NCBI GenBank assembly: GCA_963575745.1
Contig: CAUYUJ010019615.1
Span: forward strand, 207,501 to 271,500
Length of the DNA stretch: 64,000 nucleotides
Direction of reading: 5' to 3'
Origin: Prorocentrum cordatum
Lineage: Eukaryota > Sar > Dinophyceae > Prorocentrales > Prorocentraceae
The notes below the pieces were generated by a model that made no database searches, was not told where the DNA came from, and was given only the letters and a program-made list of their open reading frames with translations. This document shows, piece by piece, positions 25,001 through 33,900 of the stretch; position 1 is the stretch's first letter; the number at the start of each line of letters is the position of its first letter. The translations under genes were made by a program, and so were the position numbers.

Positions 25001-25579
25001 CCATCGCTACATATTATGTTCCCACCTTCCTGTCTGCCCTTGGACCATCATTGCCATGCCCCTTGATCCCACCCTCCTGTTCTCAGTGCCCACTGGCACG
25101 AAGACCATGGGTATGCCTACTTACGCTGCTGGCACAGCTCTGTCCTGAAGGTATGACAGAACCAGTTGCTTGGTCTTCATCTGCTTGCAAGCCGTGCAAC
25201 CATTTGGCAACTGCCTGCATTTCGAGCACCCTAGCTGTGTCTCAATAGCCCGGAGCTCGAACGCGGTGAGCTTCAAATATCCTGGTGACAAGGGCGAGAT
25301 CTTGGCAACTTCATCAAGCGAGGAGTTCTTGATAAAATCTGATGCACAGAATTCCTGGATCTTATTGTGCACTTTCTCCACATCAGAAATTTCCCCAGGG
25401 ACCACAGGGCCAGCTGCCTCAGGGCCCACAGGGCCTGCTGCCTCAGGACCCACAGGGATCTCTGGGGCTGCCTGTGCCTGGGGCATGGGGATATCCTTAT
25501 CATTGCTACTCACCACGTGACGCATGAGCCAGTCAACATCATCCCTATTCACAGAGCCCACACCCTCTTCGGTCTCCAT
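7779..25579 (-). CDS. Gene B: multi-exon protein with C5-methyltransferase-like domain
   Basis: Proposed exons, in gene order: 25579-25125, 23824-23047, 22849-22538, 19760-19689, 19518-19444, 19156-19019, 18701-18159, 17801-17328, 15502-15308, 13886-13470, 11447-11168, 10384-9684, 8562-7779; about 1,740 aa. Phases agree across every junction. The protein has a disordered N-terminus, a Cys knuckle, a methyltransferase-like domain, and a long C-terminal half matching, from my knowledge, widespread dinoflagellate hypothetical proteins of unknown function. Several donors must be GC or GA for the frame to hold. A one-base frameshift in the last exon (near 8106-8110) means this copy is damaged or the assembly has an indel. 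The start at 25579 is uncertain: the frame is open upstream to about 25834 through a (PDAAAAADL.EL) repeat. An extra exon near 24380-24480 is possible. Confidence 0.65.
9684..10384 (-). CDS. Gene B exon (233 codons)
   Basis: Joins the previous exon as YPGRCLFPAHVKMHLSPFKN. Contains GRKAIIVADMSLGVGDMFQA, IPCFFFGVAESDVHKEWFE and SLIIPGFTPAGTEPP, segments I associate with the C-terminal part of a large dinoflagellate hypothetical family. Best fit ends with a GA donor after ACTGAG. Confidence 0.7.
10440..10970. mobile_element. Introner-like element, family 1, copy 1
   Basis: Within the intron between 10385 and 11167. It has GGGCTATAG-type short repeats (10480-10810, with a TATATA core), a GGCACCCAGGCACCC segment (10810-10880), then CCCCTACAGAG and CTCTGATTGGGGAA (10935-10966). 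The same three blocks occur inverted at 27990-28530, in an intron of gene A. Confidence 0.65.
11168..11447 (-). CDS. Gene B exon (93 codons)
   Basis: Starts VTLPYVNWVSPSSVSGHA and ends DARPLVYPG across the junction. Donor GTTGCT after CCAG. The intron is bounded by a 7-bp repeat ACCTGGG (plus strand 11166-11172 and 10383-10389). Confidence 0.65.
11531..13440. other. Intron of gene B between exons ending 11447 and 13470
   Basis: No exon seen. Contains degenerate GGCCCCAnnGnnAGCTCC repeats (11600-12120), a TATATA/ACATATA tract (12225-12290), an AAGATGG-like stretch (12650-12850, inverted), and AGC and GGA runs (13150-13350). Confidence 0.5.
13470..13886 (-). CDS. Gene B exon (139 codons), helical segment
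   Basis: Starts VALAEKSDKFNIRDIGVIAE; includes TQLEKSQFELALNQLKYDRA, a likely coiled coil. Donor is GTGGTC, or a GC donor about 9 bp earlier. Confidence 0.6.
13887..15307. mobile_element. Intron carrying introner-like element, family 2, copy 1
   Basis: From about 14690 to 15285 it carries CCCAAGATGCCC and CCCAAGA repeats, a TCC tract, CTCCTTCGCTCAGTTC, CCTGGTCACCTCAACTC, GGATGGGCTGG and GCGAAGCGTCAACA, the last about 25 bp from the donor. An inverted, highly similar copy fills the gene F intron at 35900-36440. Upstream (14200-14640) is the general AAGATGG repeat. Confidence 0.65.
15308..15502 (-). CDS. Gene B exon (65 codons)
   Basis: Reads ALSVPEAMRRTMPRAEMEEK through QERWIKPFVDGDPHVMMQLE. 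Acceptor CTTCCCAG, donor GTAAAT, phase 0 at both ends. Confidence 0.65.
15503..17327. other. Intron of gene B with GGA and TCC tracts
   Basis: Bounded by the direct repeat TGCCTG (15500-15505 and 17325-17330). Contains a GGA tract (16120-16350), a TCC tract (16540-16830), and near the donor end a family 2 end-like block (17165-17260) with CACCTGGGCATCG and ACGCGAAGCGTCA. Long ORFs here are microsatellite artefacts. Confidence 0.6.
17328..17801 (-). CDS. Gene B exon (158 codons), unknown domain
   Basis: Begins PTLYATLKSVSCNAFQFSR and includes RKPPNAMTWVHSLMALV and KIGWERSPWSDQALANKK. Acceptor CGCAG; the donor is GC after CATCAG, inside a 6-bp direct repeat with the next acceptor. Resembles helical segments of dinoflagellate hypothetical proteins. 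Confidence 0.65.
17802..18158. repeat. Short gene B intron with GGA tract
   Basis: Contains GGA-rich repeats at 17850-17970; no exon seen. Confidence 0.55.
18159..18701 (-). CDS. Gene B exon (181 codons), unknown domain
   Basis: Starts EATKDSIMNAMQTLC and includes PRNYLQKMYPGKRERVDFAN, FNLHLSYFSFHD and VKVSRDCLSND-like segments (the last reads PIKVSRDCLSNDFIG). Phase 0 at both ends, exactly divisible by three. No named family recognised; composition is clearly protein-like. Confidence 0.65.
18702..19018. repeat. Intron with TATG/ACAC microsatellite
   Basis: TATATA, CACA and TGTATA repeats dominate 18790-19015. Confidence 0.6.
19019..19156 (-). CDS. Gene B exon (46 codons)
   Basis: Phase 0 at both ends, containing TADDDWGLIVRDAPGTAALA and ending CHQQ before a GTGGCG donor. 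The preceding tract is Pro/Thr/Ala-rich. Confidence 0.5.
19444..19518 (-). CDS. Gene B small exon (25 codons)
   Basis: Reads GTHVWEHNKKNWRLDPGILT and a few further residues. Acceptor CCCCAG, phase 0, probable GC donor after TCT. The Trp/Asn-rich composition is unlike surrounding repeat. Confidence 0.45.
19689..19760 (-). CDS. Gene B small exon (24 codons)
   Basis: Reads AEGASPAVVPGD then an Ala run and HVMDVDSQ. Phase 0 at both ends, acceptor GGCTGAG, GC donor after CCCAG. Support is mainly phase compatibility and composition. Confidence 0.4.
19761..22537. repeat. Large gene B intron filled with repeats
   Basis: In order: CA and TATA runs (19878-19975); ordinary sequence of unclear coding status (19980-20470); AGATCT-centred palindromic repeats (20505-21215) including a 51-bp unit; a GGA tract (20940-21010); long TCC tract (21235-21870); T run plus (TC)n (21957-22022); GGA-rich DNA (22160-22440). 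ORFs in the tracts are not genes. Confidence 0.6.
20505..21215. repeat. AGATCT-centred palindromic repeat cluster
   Basis: Recurring GAGAGATCTC and AGATCTCTCGCAGACG units alternate with ACACGATTTGCGT-type units. A clean 51-bp tandem unit starts at 21096, 21147 and 21198 (GAGATCTATCGTGGACGGG). Confidence 0.7.
22538..22849 (-). CDS. Gene B exon 3: rest of the methyltransferase-like domain
   Basis: Continues with FDQCLFGL, MQKRTKLLSN, GQHEHVMIQG, a KRTKWAQRYPP segment and a helical end. This order after the FEHP motif is typical of the PPCT-containing domain in dinoflagellate pol-like and hypothetical proteins. Acceptor CTGAG before GCACGG; donor either GTAGCT (frame kept) or GTAAGG 16 bp further. 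Confidence 0.65.
23047..23824 (-). CDS. Gene B exon 2: C5-methyltransferase-like core
   Basis: Contains MALELPSDDDGM, a basic Lys/Pro-rich linker, then EVFSVPRL, DILNGWDL, SPPCTMFS and FEHPAGAKSW. In C5-cytosine methyltransferases, motif IV is PPC with a catalytic Cys and motif VI is ENV; here PPC is kept and FEHP takes the place of ENV. The exon ends in TGG followed by a GC donor; with that cut it joins exon 3 in frame. MALELPSDDDGM resembles the start of gene A (MTLELPEDDNGM), so this ATG could be an alternative translation start. It could be a real methyltransferase or a degenerate relative. Confidence 0.68.
25125..25579 (-). CDS. Gene B exon 1: disordered N-terminus and Cys knuckle
   Basis: Begins METEEGVGSVNRDDVDWLM, passes through Pro/Ala-rich repeats (VGPEAAGP), then reaches a compact C-x2-C...C-x2-C segment, CSKCRQLPNGCTACKQ, plausibly zinc-binding. 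It ends at an excellent GTAAGT donor (minus strand, 25124-25119). The upstream in-frame repeat of PDAAAAADL may be coding or 5' UTR. Confidence 0.6.
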
Positions 25580-25883
25580 GGCATCTGGAAGCTCCAGAAG
25601 ATCTGCTGCAGCAGCGGCATCTGGAAGCTCCGGAAGATCTGCTGCAGCAGCGGCATCTGGAAGCTCCTGAAGATCTGCTGCAGCAGCAGCAGCAGGGCGT
25701 TGGGGAACAACTGCTGGCGGTGGGCCGTCATAATCAGATCCGACGTTGTCTGGAAGTGCCAGCAGCCCAGCAGCCGCAGCAGGACGTTTGCGAACAGGGG
25801 CACCCTGGGAGCTCTTGTTTTCCCTCTTCTGCCTCAGTATGGACCCTGCCTTGCAGTGGACGTGTGCTCAGGAAACAACTATC

Positions 25884-25888
<5 letters not shown>

Positions 25889-25962
<74 letters not shown>
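25889..25962. repeat. (CT)n dinucleotide tract
   Basis: About 36 uninterrupted CT units; further impure CT to about 26080. Upstream of gene B exon 1. Confidence 0.9.
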
Positions 25963-25965
<3 letters not shown>

Positions 25966-26099
25966 CTCTCTCTTCTCTTTTTTTATCTCTCTCTCTCTCT
26001 CTCCTCTCTCTCCTCTCTCTCATTCCCCCCTCTTCTCCTTCTCCCTCTCCCTGTCCCTCCTCTCCCTGTCCCTGTCCTTCACCTTGCCCCTCATTCCAA

Positions 26100-27092
26100 G
26101 ATGTCTTAACAAGATGGCCCTGAGAGTGTCTCAGATAGCCCAATGTGGCCAGGAGATGGCTCAATCTATAGTTCAAGATGGCTCAAGATAGCCTCTGACG
26201 CATGCAAGAGGCCTCGAGACAGCCCTGCGACAATTCAACGAGTGCCCTCGGAGCCCTCGAAGTGCCTTACACAATGCCTCCAATACTCATAGTAAATTGT
26301 GAAGAATGTTGTTATTATGTGAATTCTCGCCGTTTCGCGTCTGATGGCTGCATATTTTGGCCTCGCGATGGCTCCAGAGATGCCCCAACCAAAGAGAGCC
26401 CCAAGTCAGGCCCAAGAGGGCCCCACCAGTACAGCCCCAAGAATGCCCACCAAGGAAGTTCCAGGAGCAGCCCGATCAATCCCAAGACGCCCTTTTTGAT
26501 CATCTGAGGGAAGGGGAGCCTGGATTAGTTATTGAACCCACAATCTTTGTTTAAACAACAGGGCCCAGGATGGCCCCCAGAGGCCCCCCAGCCCCCATGG
26601 AGCCCAAAGGGGGCCCAGAGACTTGCCAAGAGAACCCCAAGGGAGCCCCAAGAGTGCCAAGAGAGGGCCCCAAGACCCCCAGAAGAGACCCCCAGGAACC
26701 TCTCTCACAACAGCACCTCGACTCGCCCGGGCATCGGTTCTGGATGGGCTGGTTGGTGGGGGTGCGCGAAGTGTCAAGATGTGGCGACGCTGCCTCTGCT
26801 GGTGCCAGTGCTGTTGCCACCAGAATGAGTCATTCTTTGAGCTATGTTCAAGTGCAGTGCCTGAAACGCCCCAGTCCGCACAAGGACAACACGATTATGA
26901 TCCCCCAAACCTGCTTATAGGAATACACTAACTGAATAACAGCCCCCACATATCCATGCATCTCTTGGGCACCCCAATGGACGCCGAGGTAAAGTCAACT
27001 GGCCTGCCAGAGCCTCCCCAGAAAACAATAATGTGAAGGCCTCGCATGGACATCCTGAATGAAATGGTGGAGCCATTGACAGCTCAGAGCAG
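26100..27092. other. Gene A to gene B spacer with AAGATGG-family repeat
   Basis: CAAGATGG/CCCCAAGAG repeats (26100-26720), then a family 2 end-like block (26727-26782: GGATGGGCTGG and GCGCGAAGTGTCAAGA). No exon seen. Confidence 0.5.
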
Positions 27093-27975
27093 CTAGGTAG
27101 TAGGACGGTGGGAGAAGCAGTTTTTTTGTTTGGTTGGGCAGCCCTTGGCCTTAGCTTTGGCCTTGGCCTTGCCCTTGGCCTTGGCCTTGCCCCCCACAGG
27201 CACCAGGGGCTGGAGGTCCTCGTCCTCCTCCTCCTCCTCCTCGCCAGCTGGCTGAACATGGCCACGGCCTCGTCCGCGGCCACGGCCCTGACCACGTCCA
27301 CGTCCCCCACGGCCCCGACCCCGCCCTCCAGCAGCAACAACAGCATGGAGTACGATAGTACGGGGGGCCTCTGGCGCGAATTTCTCCCAGTCCGGCGGGT
27401 TGGGCAGGTTGCAGACCACCGGGAGGGCCCTGTTCAGGACAAGCTTGATCTCAGGAGGGGCTGGCCAAGCCTGGTCTTTATTGGACTTGACAAGGTTAAG
27501 CAAGTATTCCGAGGCCCTCGTGTAGGACCAGGGGGCCCCATTTGAGAGCTCATGCGCGGTTTTGGTGAACTCCTTGCTCTCAGTGGACGTCAGGGGGTTG
27601 CGCTTCAGCGGGTTCAGCTGCTTGTTGTTCAAGTCTTTGGCGAGCTTGGCTGGGAAGACCAGCAGGGGGGGCTGGGTCAAGTTCTTCGCTGCGATGCTCT
27701 CCTTCACCAATAAAATGGCGTCTGATGGCTCCGGGGCCCAGTTCTCCCACTCACTGCAAGGGCACATGATCTTCCAATCCTCTGGGCCAGTCTGGTAGTC
27801 ACTGATGTCCTCGCGACGAATCAACCGCCAGGAGTGGTTGGAGAGCTTTTGGTTCTTAGTCGTGGTGATGCCTGAAATCGTGAAGCCCAGGTCCCCAAAG
27901 AATTCATCCCAATTGTGCGTGGCATTCACGATCTCAACGTTGAGCCTCCGATTGCCCTGGGGCAGCAGAATACGC
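27093..27975 (-). CDS. Gene A last exon (294 codons)
   Basis: RILLPQGNRRLNVEIVNATH, KLSNHSWRLIRREDISDYQ, EPSDAILLVKESIAAKNL, then an RGRGRGG-rich stretch, an acidic run and a Lys-Ala tail; TAG at 27093. Confidence 0.72.
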
Positions 27976-30900
27976 CTCCCCCTCCTCCTCATTATTCCCC
28001 AATCAGACAGAGCTTGCCTCTGTAGGGGACCTACAGAGCTTGCCTCTGTAGGTGAGCCAGGCCCAGGGGTGCCCAGGGGTGCCCAGGTGGTGCCCACAGG
28101 TGGTGCCCAGGGGTGCCTGGGCGCCCTAGAGCCTTACTATATCCCTATAGCCCAATACCCCTGTAGCCCTAGCCCTATAGCCCAATAGCCCACTAGCCCT
28201 ACCTAGAGCCCTCCCTATAGCCCTATAACCATGTCGCCCTATAGTCCTCCTGTAACCCTATTGTTGCTCTGTATCCCTACAGCCCAGTAGCCCATGGAGC
28301 CCTATAGCCCAATAGCCCAAAAGCCCAATGGCCATATAGCCCTATAGCTCTATAGCCCTACAGCCCATTAGCCCAAAAGCCCATAAAGCCTTATAGCCCA
28401 ATAAGCACCCTGTAGCCCTACAGCCCTACCTATTGCCTTATAGCCTTATAACCGAATATGCCAATAGCCCAGTAGCCCATCCATATAGCCCTATATCCCT
28501 ATAGCCATATAGCCATATAGCCCCACTGCATAGTCTGAAACAAGTAAGTCTGATTTGGGTGTTTTCCCATATCATTGGCATCCTCTTCCTCCTTCCCCTC
28601 CTCTCCCTCCTCCTTCTCGCCCTCCTCCTCTCCTGCCTCCTTTTCCTCCTCCTCCTCCTTCTCCTCCTCCCCCTCATCTCATCGTCATCGTCTGCCTTAT
28701 GACAGTTATTCTCATACTCCTCCTCCTCGCCCCTCGCCCCCTTCTGCAGCCCCGCCAGGAGAGGTGCCCAAGTTGAGTTTCCAACTTCAGTGTCCTCCTC
28801 CTCCTCCTCCTTCTCCTCCTCCTCCTCCTTTTCCTCCTCCTCCCCTCCCTCATTGCACATCCCTCCTCCACAGCCTTCCCACCCATCCCTCCTCCTCCTC
28901 CTCCTCCTCCTCCTTCTCCTTCTCCTCCTCCTCCTCCTCCTCCTCCTCCTCCTCCTCCTCCTCCTCCTATGCAGCCTTCGGAGTCACCTTCTCTTGGTGC
29001 ACTCCTTGAACGCCCTCGGGTCCTCCAATGTCCCCCCTGTCTTCAGCACAGGGTTCACCTCAGACCAGCGCTGGTCCACGATGTTGTGGGTGTGGCCAAC
29101 CTTGAAGAAGTTGTTCCCCACTGTCCGGAAGCAACCCTTGGCAACGAGCCATCCAGAGTATTTTATCAGGCCCTGACAGATCTCTGATCAATGCCAATCC
29201 ACACAGCAGAGGGGTCCAGATAACCCTGGGAGGGCGGCACCCTCCCAGGGTTAGTTACCCAGACTCCTCTGGGGGTGGGCAGTGATCAGAGACATGCGTT
29301 GTTGACTGCTGATTGCCTGGTTCTTGTGCTCCTTCGGGGTATTGTCTGCGTGGAACACAACGTGCTCTGGCATGTCGAGGCCCCGCTCCTCTAGGACAGC
29401 GTTGCAAACGTCGAGTGTCCGGCTCAGAAGGGTCCGCTGGGTGTTGCTGTCTTTCTTCATGTCTGGGTCTGTCAGGAAGTCCACGCCCACCCTTTGTTTT
29501 CGTGGCCAGGGCGCGTGACATATCGCTCATGGTTGTTGTCCGGTTCAAACGTGCATTGCAAGAGGAGAAGCTCAGGCCTGGGCAGCAGGGGGAATGGGGG
29601 AGGGACAGGAGGGAGGGATGGGACGAGGAGGGTTGGGAGGGAGCAGCATGCAGCATGGAGGGAGAGAGGAGAGCAGAGCAGAGGGTGAGGAAGCAGGAGG
29701 CGTTGTGCAGTCTAATCCAAGCGCCATTGCCCTCTTAGGGGCCTGTGGAATCTACAGGAATAATATGCATGTAAGCTGTGCCAGCCAACAACGCCCCCAC
29801 TGACTGCACATAGGGCTTCACATGGGGCACGAAACTTGCGAGGGTGTGCCAACATCACCTCTGGACACAATGTAATCAATATGATGGGCAATCAAACAAT
29901 ATTATGATATGCGTGGTGTTTGTATACTTGTTTGGGGGGCACAGCGGAACTTCGCAAAATAGTCGAATAGCTTTCACATACCCCGTGGGCCACCGTGCCC
30001 ACCAAATGGAGGGTGGGTCTCCACAACTTGTCGAGGTCCTTGCTTGATGAGACGTTCCGTGGGCATCTAAATTTACTCTGATCCATCCCATCTATGTCTA
30101 CCTTGAGAATACGGCCTGATATGGTGGCTCCACGCTTGCAGGACTCCACAGATAATACATTGAGGCGCTCGTCTGAGGTCCTGTCTGCAAACACGCACTT
30201 CAGGTGGTTGTCCAGCTTGTCCTCCAGGGGGGGGCAATGGGCATGCAACAAACGCTGCCCCTCCCCTCCCCTAAATCCCATCCCTTCCCCATCCATCCCC
30301 CATATAACCCCATGCCCTCCCACCCTCCCCCTCCATCCCCCATATCCTATAGCTCCAATACCATACCCTGCCCATCCCCCCCATATCCCTCCTCCTTCCT
30401 GTCCCTGTACCCCTCCCTCCTCTCCCCTACCCTCACCCATCCTGCCTTAACCCAGGTGAATCTACTAGGAGGGGTCAATTTGTCAGGGTAATCCGAAATA
30501 GTAATAATAATGCATTTGTACAGGCTCAGGTCCTGGATGATCGCCCTGTCTTCTTGGTGCTCAGCTTTCTTGCGCTTCTCTGTGATCTCAGCACATATAG
30601 CACACCTGGCGTGCTGGGAGATCTTGCGGATGCCCAAGAAACGCTTCCAGCCACCATCATGGCGCACAGATCGGAAGGTAGATTTGCAGGCAGGGTGACA
30701 GCTCCAAGACACGTAGCTCTGGTACAGGTCCTCCTCAGTCTGCCAAGCGAGGAATTTCTTGGGCTTCACTGTGTCTGCGGAGCACCTGGGGGAGAAACTG
30801 CAACGCCCGGGCCCCAGGGTGTCCAGGGCCTCTTGCAGGGGGGTCCCGGGTGCAAGAGGGGCCTCCTCCTATAAAAAGGGGCTCTTGCAGGGGCCCTAAA

Positions 30901-33900
30901 GTGCAGTGTCAGAGGACCTCTTGCAGGGGTCCTGAAGTGTAAGGGGGCCTGGGGAGGTGGCCTGAGTATTGATGCCAAACAAAAGAGCACCGTGATACGA
31001 TATTCATGAGCCCATCCAGGAACTTCCACTCGTCTGAAATGGGCAGCCCAGCGTCGTTGTCATCGCCATCGCCGATGGCAGTCTCGTCGTCCCACTCCGG
31101 CAAGGGCTCTGCCAAGTACTCGTACAGGTAAGTGAAAAACGCATCCACATTCAAGTAGGGGGCCCTGTCCCTGCACCGGCCATTCCCCACGCGTTGGTCC
31201 TGTTGTGGCGTGGCCCGACCACTTTTCACAGCAGTTCGCGCTGACTCCAGGGCGTAACTTGTAATCCCCAGCAATTGCTTCCAGGCGTCCAGGCACACCG
31301 GCTCCCCGAACAACGTCCATTGGTGTTTCCCTGCAGCGTCAGCCTTCCAGGGGACACGCAAAAGAGAAAGAGAGAGGGAGAGGGAGAGAGAGAGAGAGAA
31401 GAAGAGAGAGAGGGAGAGGGAGAGAGAGAGAGAGGGAAAGGGAGATAGAGAGAGAGAGAGGGAGAGGGGATCATCAGCACAATGAGGAGGGCAGTAGAAG
31501 AAGAGCACATGGGGACATATTATGTTCAGCCCTGTACAACAGGGCTTCAGCTTGCCCCCCTCCCCAAAAACGGACACCTCACGTGATACACGCCAGGGGC
31601 CATGGGGGCCCCAGAATGAGGGCCAAGGGGGCAGGGGGGGCCAGGGACAGATATAGTGAGGAGGGGGGGATTGACACCCTTCCTGCTCTCGTTGGGATGA
31701 GGCACTGTCGAGGGGGGGCTCCAAGGCACCCCTCCCCTGAGACCAGGACAGCAAGCTCAAAAACACAGGAGTAGGAGCAGGAGGTGGAGCAGGAGGATCA
31801 GCAGGAGGTGGAGGAGCCAGAGGAAAAGGAGGGGGAGGACAGCGACGACAATGATAGTAGGCCCCATACTGCCTCACGCATGTAGACCGAGGAGCCCATC
31901 TCCTCTTTGACCATGTCAAACACGAACTGTTTCTTCTGCCCCTGGGTCATGTCAGCCTGTGTTGCATTGATCTTGTGGACCCTCTCCCCGTACTTCATCA
32001 GGATGTTCTAGGGGTACCCCAACAGCTACGTGATTGAACAAAGCGTTGCATCATGCGAATAGCTGGGGGTAGTGTTTGTGGGCGCATGTGGTGAGAAGAT
32101 GAATAATAAACAAATCTTTCCAGCCTAGCGCGAATGGTTTATTAAAACATCGCCACCACTTCCAATATGAGCCCCATTCCCCGGGGTCTCCTGGCGTTTC
32201 GATCACCCCATGTCCCCCTGCCCCTGGAGGGCCGGAAGGGCTGCGATGGGCTGGAGCATCCAAGTTGGCCCAACCAAGATGGCTCAAGAGGGCTCAATGT
32301 AGCCCTCAAGATGGCCCCATATGGGGCAGCGAGGAGTGAGAGCATCCAAGTGGGCCCAAGATGGCTCCCAGAGGGCTCCAAGATATCAAGATAGCCTGCG
32401 ATGGCCCTAGAATTGTTCAACAAGGAACAACGCAAGATAGCGCAATATGGTAGCTTCTGACCAACGCCCTGTGGCTGCTCCAAGACAGGCCCCAAAAAGG
32501 CGAAAAGCATTCGAGCACCTATGGGAAATCACAAACAGATGTTTGCCTTCTCGCCTGTTCATGCCCAGTCGCTTCCTGAGGCCTCCAGATGGACCAAGAA
32601 GGTCACCATATATCATCAATATAACGTTGTTTCATTCAGCTTGTTGCCTGCCTCCTGCTTGCGCGATAGTGGACACACATGGCCCCAATATATCCATAGC
32701 TAAAACACCCTTCTCTGGGCTCACATTAATTACATGCTTTGACATGGCCTCCAAGACGGGGCAATCATGTCCAAGTTGCGTAGTAAACATGTGCATACGT
32801 CTATGCATACATATGCGCGCATATACGTGATAATAACAGTATGCATGTAACAGACATACATACTATAGCCTCCAATATGTCTCTACAGGGCCCCATCCAT
32901 TATGGCACCAGGATGGGCCCGAGTGTCAATATGGAGACCCCACAGGAGGTCCCCAAGAGGCTGCAACTGTTCCACAACATGAGGAAACGCGATGCTTGTT
33001 TGTGCATTGTCGATCTTGCTTCTGATGGCTTTCCAAGATCTCAGGATGATCGAGAGGCCCAAGATGGCCAAGACAGACAGCAGCCCTGCCAAGTGCGCTC
33101 ACCACGAGCCCCCCAAGGCGCCCCATGAAGGCCCCAGGAGGCGACATCCAGGTAGGGATCTCGAGGGGTAACGCCAGTTCAAGCTCTCCCCCTTTTTTTG
33201 ATCGATGTCATCCAAGATGGCACCAGGAGGGCCTCCAAGGCCTCCAAGAGAGTCCAGGATGGCCCCAGGAGGCGCCTGAAAGATCCCATGGGGCCCCCAT
33301 GCAGGTCCAAGAAGATGCCCCCCCAGAGGCACCCAAGACCCCCCAAAGAGGCCACCAGGACCACCCAGAGACCCCCAAGAGGCCTCCAAGAAGCACCCAA
33401 CCAAAACATATCCGTGGAGAGTCAAAGGACTTCATTCAGCTCGCCCTCCTCCTCCTCCTCCTCCTCCTCCTCATTCCCTCCCTCTGTCCTTCCTCTGTAT
33501 CCTCCTCCTCACCTGCCAATCAATAATAATGCATCCTCCTCTTTCTTCCTCCCTGCTCATCCATCACCCTCTTGGTAGCCCCATTGCGAGGCCCCCAGGG
33601 CCTGGACACACGTGCCATGGCTGCAGCCACATAAGCCACCAGCCACCCCTGGTGCCCCATATGGCGTTGTCCGCTGCTTCTTCTTGCATATCATCTCCGG
33701 GGTGGCGAACTTGATCGGGGGCCTCTCCTGGAGAGGCCCAAAATAAGCATGGAGGAGGGCAGGAGGATGAGGAAGAAAAAAGGAGGATAATGAGAATAAT
33801 AAGTGGCGGAGCAGCAGGTGGAGAAGGAGCAGGCATGAGGATGAGAGGACAGGGGGATGACAGGGATCAAGGGGACCTTATTGAGGAGGTCAGCGATGAG

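Noticed and set aside
31598-31774. Short plus-strand ORF inside the gene A intron
   Set aside because: Antisense to a well-supported exon set, no family.
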